Assembly (NCBI GenBank): GCA_024275095.1
Contig: JAJRZV010000045.1
Coordinates: forward strand, 1-25,178
From: a bacterium
GTDB taxonomy: Bacteria > JAJRZV01
Reading direction: 5' to 3'
DNA length: 25,178 bases
Position numbers and translations under genes: made by a program. This document shows positions 1 through 9,244 of this stretch, piece after piece. The notes below the pieces were generated by a model. It saw only the letters and a list, made by a program, of their open reading frames with translations, searched no databases and was not told the DNA's origin. Positions within the stretch are counted from its first letter, which is position 1; every line of letters begins with the position of its first letter.

Positions 1-123
1 AGTCCTGAAATCATCACATGTGACATCCAGCGATATTACAACAATTCCCTGAGCCTGGGGTACTGCCAGCTGCATAAATGGGTTAAGATACTCGGGAAAC
101 TCTGAATTCCTCTTCGACTTCAT
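1..123 (-). CDS. Unassigned partial reading frame at left edge
   Basis: On the minus strand an ATG at 121-123 opens a frame that stays open for 41 codons to the window edge. It starts 47 bases after the stop of the upstream nucleotidyltransferase-like gene, so it could be the next gene of the same operon. The peptide begins MKSKRNSEFPEYLNPFMQLA and matches no family I recognise. The frame is also open upstream of this ATG, back into the end of the preceding gene, so the true start is uncertain. The only SD-like stretch, GGGAG, lies about 21 bases upstream of the ATG, which is too far to help. The frame could be non-coding. Confidence 0.25.
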   Translation of the reverse strand, partial: MKSKRNSEFPEYLNPFMQLAVPQAQGIVVISLDVTCDDFRT

Positions 124-169
124 GCATATGTGTATAGAGAGGGTGCTCCCTGCAGGAATAAAAAATTCC

Positions 170-1081
170 TTACAGAATGGCACGACGCAGTACCTCTTTC
201 ACCATGACTCCACCTGGAGCCATTACATCCAGTAAATCCAGCCTTAAAAACAGTGGAAGAGCTGGTTCCGCCTCTCCAAAAAACCAGAAACCCGCCAGCA
301 CTTCTGCCACGTGATATGTCCTGTATAAACCATGATCCCTTGCCACATCCTCGGCTGTTTTTTCGCCTTTTTTCAGTTTTTCCCTTATGCGCACAAAATC
401 CAAGATGTCCGTCACTGGCATACGAAACAGGTTTTTTCTCAAATGCGCCAGCACGACCACCAGGTTCCCAGCGTGTGTAAGAACAGGATACGTCAGGTAG
501 GGCACATGCACAACCTGAGAAAAAACATCCCTGGTCAATCCGGATACCGCAGGTGTTACCAAATCCAGTTCGGGCATGCGACCCTTTTTAAACACGGCCC
601 ATTGTCTGAATCGGCCCCTTCTTACTAATCGAAATCCACTCCGCCCCAGTCTGGAAACGGCTTCTCCAAAACATTTCGATGACACGATCACGTCCACATC
701 TGCAGCAACCCTTGCTTCTGCACATGGGTAGTAAATTCGTGCCGTAGAAGCACCCTTCACCACCACCCATTCCAGGTCCCTCAGTATGCCGGTAATCTCT
801 TCCAGCATTTCCTGGGCCAGCATGTGAAAAGCAGCGGAAAGGGAAAACTCTCTGCGAGCTCTTTCACTTACAGGAAGGGGCAAGTTTTTACCGTACTTCC
901 ACAAAGCTGGCCAGCCTTTCGATATATCCGCACACATCTGGAGAAGATTGGTGTCTCCGCCCGATTGCCAGGTGCATCTTTTCCCCATCAAACAATTGAG
1001 AACAAACAATGCTTCAGGAGGCCTGTGATTCATAACAAGTGTATAGAATAGATTAATTCCGTCTCTTTCCCAATGTTTCAT
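170..1081 (-). CDS. Nucleotidyltransferase family protein (PF14907-like)
   Basis: A 303-residue protein that resembles the uncharacterised nucleotidyltransferase family NTP_transf_5. What is visible is a VVVKG segment (residues 106-110), then an Arg and a D128-V-D130 acidic pair followed by a hydrophobic strand, and a third acidic strand around residues 171-174 (ELDL). This is the usual layout of a polymerase-beta-type nucleotidyltransferase site. The C-terminal half is a helical region, as in family members. The family is often found beside peptide-modification or polysaccharide genes, but its reaction is not established, so no substrate is proposed. An ATG at 1081 gives this length. An internal ATG at 1033 is an alternative start, and neither has a clear SD. 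The gene is divergent from serS with a 103-base gap. Confidence 0.7.
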   Translation of the reverse strand: MKHWERDGINLFYTLVMNHRPPEALFVLNCLMGKRCTWQSGGDTNLLQMCADISKGWPALWKYGKNLPLPVSERARREFSLSAAFHMLAQEMLEEITGILRDLEWVVVKGASTARIYYPCAEARVAADVDVIVSSKCFGEAVSRLGRSGFRLVRRGRFRQWAVFKKGRMPELDLVTPAVSGLTRDVFSQVVHVPYLTYPVLTHAGNLVVVLAHLRKNLFRMPVTDILDFVRIREKLKKGEKTAEDVARDHGLYRTYHVAEVLAGFWFFGEAEPALPLFLRLDLLDVMAPGGVMVKEVLRRAIL

Positions 1082-1118
1082 GAAAATTTTGAACCAGTAG
1101 AATGAAAAAGTGCAGAAC

Positions 1119-1127
1119 TGGTAATAT
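1119..1127 (+). promoter_or_regulatory. Candidate extended -10 promoter for serS
   Basis: The sequence TG-G-TAATAT at 1119-1127 fits an extended -10 element. It would start transcription near 1134, giving a leader of about 50 bases before serS. No convincing -35 is present at 17 bases, which is tolerable for extended -10 promoters. Prediction from sequence only. Confidence 0.35.
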
Positions 1128-1184
1128 TATGTAGAACAAAACCGGCCGTTTGTAAGCAAGAGCTAAACGCGTGGAGGCCTTTAC

Positions 1185-4025
<2,841 letters not shown>

Positions 4026-4141
4026 CTTTGTTCCTCCTTTCGCAGAAAAAGCCTGTCCTTTTCCCGGGTTGCCGGTCAGGTAAAAAATTGCCTTTCGTGC
4101 CCGTCTTTTCTCGGGTGGGGCAGCTAACTTTCAATATTTCC

Positions 4142-4170
4142 TTGCAAACCGCGCAATGCTCTTTTATAAG
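4142..4170 (+). promoter_or_regulatory. Promoter of the TRAP operon
   Basis: TTGCAA (4142-4147), a 17-base spacer and TATAAG (4165-4170) form a good sigma-70-type promoter. The predicted transcription start is near 4177, giving a leader of about 22 bases that contains the GGAGGGGG ribosome binding site at 4188-4195. Confidence 0.6.
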
Positions 4171-4198
4171 TAAACAAAACTCTACCTGGAGGGGGAAG

Positions 4199-5056
4199 AT
4201 GCGTAAAAGCATCTCGTTGATCTGTTTGTTAGGGATTTTTTACAGTTGTTCACCCACGCGATTCGTTGTGAACCGTATGGTGCCCACATTCAACGAGGTC
4301 ATGCAGGCAGCCTACGAAATGAACGATCCTCTCATCATGAAAGAGGGTCTACCTTCCAATATCATACTGCTGGAAGGCCTGTCTCACATTTCCCCGCACA
4401 ATTCTCAATTACTGACTCTTACTGCACAGGCTTATTGTTCTTATGCACTCGGCTTTATTGAAGACACCAATCCCGAAAGAGCGAAAAAACTCTATATGCG
4501 TGGGCGCAACTATGCAATCCGGGCACTCAAGGAGAACAAAAAGTTCCGTAAAACCCTGGAGAAGGAAAAGGACTGGCGCAAGGCCGTGGCTGTTCTGGAC
4601 GAAGATGATGTGCCAGCTCTCTTCTGGACAGGCAACTGCTGGGCAGGCTGGCTCAACCTTTCCAAAAAGGATCCCAAAGCGCTCTTCGATATCCCCAACG
4701 TTCTTGCCATCATGGAACGTGTAAAAAAACTCAATGATAAATATTTTTACGGTGGTCCGCACCTCTTTTTCGCACTTTACTATGCAGGACTGCCCGCGCT
4801 CATGGGAGGAGGACCTCAAAAGGCAAAAGAGGAATTTGAAAAAGTCTTTGAAATCACAAAGGGCAAGTTTCTGCTGGCCAAAGCATTTTATGCCCGTTTC
4901 TATGCAGCTCTCATCAAAGACGAAGCGCTCTTCGACAAAACCATCGAAGAAGTCCTTTCCACTCCTTCAGACATCGATCCTGAACTCACCCTCATGAATG
5001 AAATTGCCAAAATGAAAGCGAGGTTGTATAAACAGCAAAAACGAGACCTTTTCTGA
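4199..5056 (+). CDS. tatT: TRAP transporter TatT component lipoprotein
   Basis: A predicted lipoprotein of 285 residues that matches the TRAP transporter T-component family (TatT, known from Treponema pallidum Tp0956). There, a TPR-repeat lipoprotein trimer binds the substrate-binding protein TatP. A short signal peptide ends in a lipobox F-Y-S-C17, so the mature protein should be anchored through Cys17. The rest is all-helical and TPR-like, with family hallmarks such as ALFWTGNCWAGWLNLSKKDP and YYGGPHLFFALYYAG-type segments (here YFYGGPHLFFALYYAGLPAL) and a closing FEKVFEITKGKFLLAK region. The start at 4199 is fixed by GGAGG at 4188-4192. The reading frame extends 57 codons further upstream, but without signal peptide or SD. 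First gene of the TRAP operon, 14 bases before the first binding protein. Confidence 0.88.
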   Translation: MRKSISLICLLGIFYSCSPTRFVVNRMVPTFNEVMQAAYEMNDPLIMKEGLPSNIILLEGLSHISPHNSQLLTLTAQAYCSYALGFIEDTNPERAKKLYMRGRNYAIRALKENKKFRKTLEKEKDWRKAVAVLDEDDVPALFWTGNCWAGWLNLSKKDPKALFDIPNVLAIMERVKKLNDKYFYGGPHLFFALYYAGLPALMGGGPQKAKEEFEKVFEITKGKFLLAKAFYARFYAALIKDEALFDKTIEEVLSTPSDIDPELTLMNEIAKMKARLYKQQKRDLF

Positions 5057-5070
5057 AGGGGGAATTTCAC

Positions 5071-6093
5071 ATGCGTTACAAGAGGATGCTTGCAGGGGTA
5101 TTCTCCCTTGCAATTTCTGTAATTCCGCTTGAATTACACGCGCTCACCATAAAAATGGGAACACTCGCTCCAGAAGGCACCAACTGGATCGAACTCGCCA
5201 AGAAATTCAGCAAACACATCGAAGAGTTCAGCAACGGTCAGGTGCGATTTGTATGGTACACCGGTGGGGTTATGGGTGACGAACCAGACATGATCCGCAA
5301 AATCAAGTTGGGACAATTGAACGGCGGCGGTTTTACCGGAATGGGCCTTGGCATTATCGTCCCCGAAGTTCGAACTTTAGAGCTTCCTCTTCTCTTTGAT
5401 TCTTATGAAGAGGTGGATTACGTACTGCAAAAAACACTGCCCGATTTCAAAGAACGATTCCGAAATCACGGGCTTGAATTTTTAGGATGGGCAGAAAACG
5501 GGTTCGTGTACGCGTTTTCCAATGTTCCCATTGTCACCATTGAAGATCTCAAAAAAATCAAGATGTGGGTATGGGCTGGGGATTCATTTGCCCAGGAGGT
5601 GTTTTCCTCACTTGGAGCAATATCCCCTATACCCATGCAGGTGACCGGAGTGCTCATGGGTCTCCAAACAGGCATGATCAATGCTTTCTACAACACCCTT
5701 CTCGGTACCGTGGCACTCCAGTGGTATACGCAGGTGAAGTATCTCATGGACAGGCCATTGACCTATAGTGCCTCGGCCCTGATCATCAGCTCCCGTACGT
5801 GGAAAAAAATTCCAGCCAACATCCAGGCAGAAATTCAAGAAAAAGGAAGGGAACTTATTGATGAGATGAAAAAAATCGCCCGCGCTGACAATGCAAAGGC
5901 AAAAAAAGCCATGTTAGAAGCAGGCATTACCCCTGTGAAGCCCTCTGACGCACTGATCAACTTTTTCAAAAAGAACGTAAAGAAAGCATATAAGAACCTG
6001 GAAGGTAAATTCTATGACAAGGGCTTCCTTGAAAAAATTCAGTTCTATATCAACGAATACCGCAGCACTCACAAGGCCACCAATAAAAAGTGA
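5071..6093 (+). CDS. dctP: TRAP transporter substrate-binding protein 1 (TatP/DctP family)
   Basis: Periplasmic solute-binding protein that delivers ligand to the DctQM permease. It has 340 residues. An N-terminal Sec signal peptide (hydrophobic core about 7-20) probably ends at ELHA before LTIKMGTLAPEG. The GTLAPEGTNW opening and the FTGMGLGIIVPE and GLQTGMINAFYNT segments place it with the DctP family, closest in style to TatP-like members. At the position of the DctP consensus Arg in the K-[IVL]-R-V-P strand it has Trp166 (IKMWVWAG), so the usual carboxylate salt bridge is missing. The ATG at 5071 follows a GGGGG-containing SD. It is paralogous to the next gene. Confidence 0.93.
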   Translation: MRYKRMLAGVFSLAISVIPLELHALTIKMGTLAPEGTNWIELAKKFSKHIEEFSNGQVRFVWYTGGVMGDEPDMIRKIKLGQLNGGGFTGMGLGIIVPEVRTLELPLLFDSYEEVDYVLQKTLPDFKERFRNHGLEFLGWAENGFVYAFSNVPIVTIEDLKKIKMWVWAGDSFAQEVFSSLGAISPIPMQVTGVLMGLQTGMINAFYNTLLGTVALQWYTQVKYLMDRPLTYSASALIISSRTWKKIPANIQAEIQEKGRELIDEMKKIARADNAKAKKAMLEAGITPVKPSDALINFFKKNVKKAYKNLEGKFYDKGFLEKIQFYINEYRSTHKATNKK

Positions 6094-7130
6094 TGACAAT
6101 GCAGAGCGAAAACCTTTGCAAAAGTATCATTTTATTGCTGATATCCTTCTTAACCTTTTTGACACCAGGACATTCCCGCGCAGCAACAGAGAAAGCGAAG
6201 GTGGTCAAATTTGGAACTCTTGCCCCCGAAGGATCAACCTGGCTTGAGCAGTGGAAAAATATCGCACGAGAAATTGAGGAAAAAGCTGGTGGCACGATCC
6301 GCATAAAAACCTACGGGGGCGGTGTGCTGGGAGATGAAATAGACATGCTCAGACTGATGAAATTGGGCCAGCTCCAGGTGGGTGGTTTTACGGTTCTGGG
6401 CATCACCAAAGCTGTCCCTGAAATGGCGGTTCTCGAGCTCCCTTTTCTTTTCAGAAATTTTAAAGAAATTGACTATATTCGTAAAAAGATGCTCTCTGAG
6501 TTCCAGAAATACTTTGAGAAGAGGGGATTCATTCTTCTTACATGGTTGGACCAGGGGTTTGTAAAGATTTATTCCCAAAAACCCCTTCAAAGCCTGCAGG
6601 ACCTGAGGAACGCACGTGTATGGGCATGGAGCGGAGAGGAAATGGCCATTAAAACCTTTGAAGCATGGGGAATAAAGCCCATACCACTGCCTGTACCGGA
6701 TGTGTACATGGGGCTACAGGCAGGCATCATTGACACCATTTACACCACACCACTTGCATGCGTGGCACTGCAGTGGTTTACCAATATCAATTACATTATC
6801 GACATTAACATGCGATATGAACCCGGAGCCATCATTGGAACCAGGCGCTACTGGGAATCTTTGAGCCCCCGTGAAAAAGAGATAACCCTGGAAGCAAATA
6901 AAAAACATCTTGATGCTGTACTCGAGTCTGTCAGAAGAGACCAGGACAAGGCGTATCAGGAAATGATCCATCATGGCAAAAAAGTCATCCATTTCAGCAA
7001 AGCAGATATGGAAGCTATACAGAAAGCATCGCGCAAATTCTGGTTTGAATTAGCTGACAAACTTTATCCCCGCTCTCTTCTGGAAAAGATTCTCCGCCAC
7101 CTTGAGGAATACAGGAGCCAGAAAAAATGA
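6093..7130 (+). CDS. dctP: TRAP transporter substrate-binding protein 2 (TatP/DctP family)
   Basis: A second periplasmic binding protein of about 345 residues, clearly paralogous to the first (shared GTLAPEG, GGG-LGDE-DM, KLGQLQVGGF, VALQWFT and YxGLQAGIID elements). A signal peptide with hydrophobic core LLLISFLTFL probably ends near HSRA-A. Trp178 (numbered from an alternative GTG at 6090) occupies the site of the canonical DctP Arg, as in its neighbour. The ATG at 6093 shares its A with the stop TGA of the first gene. A GTG at 6090 is also possible, and either way translation is coupled. Two binding proteins for one permease suggests two ligands, heteromeric pairing with TatT, or recent subfunctionalisation; sequence alone cannot decide. 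Confidence 0.92.
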   Translation: MTMQSENLCKSIILLLISFLTFLTPGHSRAATEKAKVVKFGTLAPEGSTWLEQWKNIAREIEEKAGGTIRIKTYGGGVLGDEIDMLRLMKLGQLQVGGFTVLGITKAVPEMAVLELPFLFRNFKEIDYIRKKMLSEFQKYFEKRGFILLTWLDQGFVKIYSQKPLQSLQDLRNARVWAWSGEEMAIKTFEAWGIKPIPLPVPDVYMGLQAGIIDTIYTTPLACVALQWFTNINYIIDINMRYEPGAIIGTRRYWESLSPREKEITLEANKKHLDAVLESVRRDQDKAYQEMIHHGKKVIHFSKADMEAIQKASRKFWFELADKLYPRSLLEKILRHLEEYRSQKK

Positions 7131-7660
7131 ACCTGATGTTGATCTCCCAGATCCTCAAAAAGATAGACGACATCATCGCGTTTGCAGAAGAATATTTCAT
7201 TTACATCGGTCTGGTGGTAATGGTTTTTCTCTCCTTTTTCCAGGTGGCCGCACGCAATCTTTTCTCGTTCGGATTTGTATGGGCAGATGACCTGTTGAGG
7301 CACCTGGTACTGTGGACCGGCTTTATAGGTGCATCCCTGGCCACACGCGAAGGCAAACACATCAACATAGACGTGTTTACACGTCTGCTCGAAGGGTGGC
7401 CCCGGAAAATCACCAGGGCAATAACCTTGCTTGCCAGTGCGGTAGTTTCCTTTTTGCTTTTCCTCGCAGGGATGTATCTCATTCGCATGGAGCGTGAATT
7501 TCCCGACTACCTTGCCTCAATGAACATCCCTATATGGTCCCTGGAACTGGTCTTTCCCATTACCTTCGCCATCATTACTCTCAGGTTTACATTTGCAGCC
7601 ATCGGCGCCCTGATCTTTCCTGAAAAGGAATCCGAACCATCCACGGAGGCTTCACTGTGA
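7127..7660 (+). CDS. dctQ: TRAP transporter small permease DctQ
   Basis: A 177-residue inner-membrane protein with four hydrophobic segments (about residues 24-44, 59-77, 100-123 and 140-165). The central RNLFSFGFVWADDLLRHLVLW stretch followed by GASLATREGKHINIDV is the DctQ family signature. It forms the membrane complex with DctM and uses an ion gradient to drive uptake. Its ATG overlaps the stop of the second binding protein (ATGA), with AGGAG about 10 bases upstream. Confidence 0.95.
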   Translation: MNLMLISQILKKIDDIIAFAEEYFIYIGLVVMVFLSFFQVAARNLFSFGFVWADDLLRHLVLWTGFIGASLATREGKHINIDVFTRLLEGWPRKITRAITLLASAVVSFLLFLAGMYLIRMEREFPDYLASMNIPIWSLELVFPITFAIITLRFTFAAIGALIFPEKESEPSTEASL

Positions 7661-8937
7661 AAGGTTTTCTTGTCGCTGTTCTTCTTCTTGCATTCGCAAC
7701 GTTCGGAACGCCGCTCTTTGTCATCATCGGGGCAGCTGCTCTTATCGGTCTCCATTTTGTCGCTGATGTCACCATCGCCAGCATCATTTCTGAAATGTAC
7801 CGCCTCTCGTCACAATCATTTCTCATCGCCATTCCCCTCTTTACATTTGCTGGTTACATGCTTGCAGAAAGCAATGCCCCTGAACGACTGGTGGATGTCT
7901 CCCGCGCCTTTTTTGGGTGGCTTCCCGGGGGACTCGCTGTCGTGGCCCTTGTATCGTGTTCAGTTTTCACAGCCCTCACGGGCGCATCAGGGGTTACCAT
8001 CATCGCCCTCGGGGGCATCCTCTATCCCATGCTCAAGCAGGAAAAATACTCTGAAATGTTCAACCTGGGACTCATTACCTCTTCTGGCAGTCTGGGAGTG
8101 TTGTTTCCGCCTTCACTCCCCCTTATCGTCTACGCACTTATTGCAGGTGTCAGCGTGGACAAACTGTTTATTGCAGGGCTGCTTCCCGGCCTGGTCACGA
8201 TTATCTTCCTCAGCATATACAGTGTGGTTAAAGGTGCACAGGAAGAGGTAATCCGTGAACCCTTCTCATGGAAAAAGGCCCTTGTAGCTCTCAAAAATGC
8301 GGGCTGGGAAATTCCCCTGCCCATTATTATTCTCGGTGGCATTTACGGGGGGTATTTCACCGCTGCCGAGGCGGCAGCCATTACGGCTTTTTACGTGTTT
8401 GTAGTGGAAATTTTCATCTACCGCGACATCAAGCTCACACACCTGCCACATATCATGAAAGAGAGCATGGTGCTTGTCGGAGGCATTCTCATCATTCTGG
8501 GAGCGGCACTCGGTTTCACCAATTTCCTCGTGGATCAGCAGGTACCCATGAAACTCCTTCTCTGGATGAAAAAATACTTCGCATCCAAGTGGTCATTTCT
8601 GATAGTGCTCAACATCTTCCTGCTTATCGTGGGATGCCTCATGGATATCTTTTCGGCCATCGTCGTGGTTGTACCTCTTATTGTTCCACTGGCTCGTTCT
8701 TTTGGCATAGATCCCGTACACCTGGGCGTGATATTTCTCGCCAACCTGCAGATTGGCTACTCCACTCCCCCGGTTGGAATAAACCTCTTTATTTCAAGCT
8801 TTCGGTTCTCTCAACCGGTCGTCAAACTTTACCGTGCGACCATTCCGTTTCTCATTATTTTGCTGGCCGCCCTTATCCTCATCACATATTTCCCGTCCCT
8901 GAGTTTAAAACTCGTGCAGATCTCAGGCGTAAAATAA
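7657..8937 (+). CDS. dctM: TRAP transporter large permease DctM
   Basis: A 426-residue polytopic inner-membrane protein with about 12 hydrophobic segments, the transport subunit of the TRAP system. Family features include CSVFTALTGASGVTIIALGG (about residues 109-128), the SGSLGVLFPPSLPLIVYALIAG region, and a second half with LMDIFSAIVVVVPLIVP and QIGYSTPPVGINLFI. The start is GTG, overlapping the dctQ stop by four bases (GTGA), with GGAGG at 7645-7649. The length is normal for a DctM not fused to DctQ. Confidence 0.96.
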   Translation: MKGFLVAVLLLAFATFGTPLFVIIGAAALIGLHFVADVTIASIISEMYRLSSQSFLIAIPLFTFAGYMLAESNAPERLVDVSRAFFGWLPGGLAVVALVSCSVFTALTGASGVTIIALGGILYPMLKQEKYSEMFNLGLITSSGSLGVLFPPSLPLIVYALIAGVSVDKLFIAGLLPGLVTIIFLSIYSVVKGAQEEVIREPFSWKKALVALKNAGWEIPLPIIILGGIYGGYFTAAEAAAITAFYVFVVEIFIYRDIKLTHLPHIMKESMVLVGGILIILGAALGFTNFLVDQQVPMKLLLWMKKYFASKWSFLIVLNIFLLIVGCLMDIFSAIVVVVPLIVPLARSFGIDPVHLGVIFLANLQIGYSTPPVGINLFISSFRFSQPVVKLYRATIPFLIILLAALILITYFPSLSLKLVQISGVK

Positions 8938-8952
8938 AGGAGGTGAAAGGGA

Positions 8953-9231
8953 GTGGACAAACAAGAGACCAAAGGTATACGCATAAAAATCAACGATGAT
9001 GTGCTCAAAGGCACCTATGCGAACAACGCTGTGATTGGTCACACTCGAGAAGAATTCATCATTGACTTTATCAACGTATTTCCTCCCGAAGGCATTGTCA
9101 CAGCCCGCATCATAGTCAGTCCAGGACACATGAAACGCATACTCCGGGCCATGCAGGAAAACCTCAAAAAATATGAAGAAAAATACGGAGAAATTCAGGA
9201 AGCCTATCTGCCTCAAGCCCAGGTTCAGTAA
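8953..9231 (+). CDS. DUF3467 family protein
   Basis: A 92-residue soluble protein that fits the small DUF3467 family: a YANNAVIGHTREEFIIDFINVFPPEG core, then a strand-turn with SPGHMKRILRAMQENLKKYEEKYG at the C-terminal helix. Its function is unknown. The start is GTG at 8953, with AGGAGG at 8938-8943 nine bases upstream. Only 15 bases separate it from dctM, so it is probably the last gene of the TRAP operon. The family also occurs outside TRAP loci, so a transport role is not implied by the domain itself. Confidence 0.85.
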   Translation: MDKQETKGIRIKINDDVLKGTYANNAVIGHTREEFIIDFINVFPPEGIVTARIIVSPGHMKRILRAMQENLKKYEEKYGEIQEAYLPQAQVQ

Positions 9232-9244
9232 AAAATCAGGTTAC

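Noticed and set aside
4026-4141. Possible riboswitch in the leader of the minus-strand gene at 3462-4025
   Set aside because: I compared it with c-di-GMP, cobalamin and SAM riboswitch cores from memory and found no matching conserved core, only GC-rich patches.
4028-4198. 57-codon upstream extension of the TatT frame
   Set aside because: It lacks an SD, runs over the promoter and would bury the lipoprotein signal peptide. The ATG at 4199 has both SD and signal peptide.
8268-8999. 243-codon open frame inside dctM
   Set aside because: It is a shadow of dctM in another frame, with His/Arg/Ser-rich composition and no family features.
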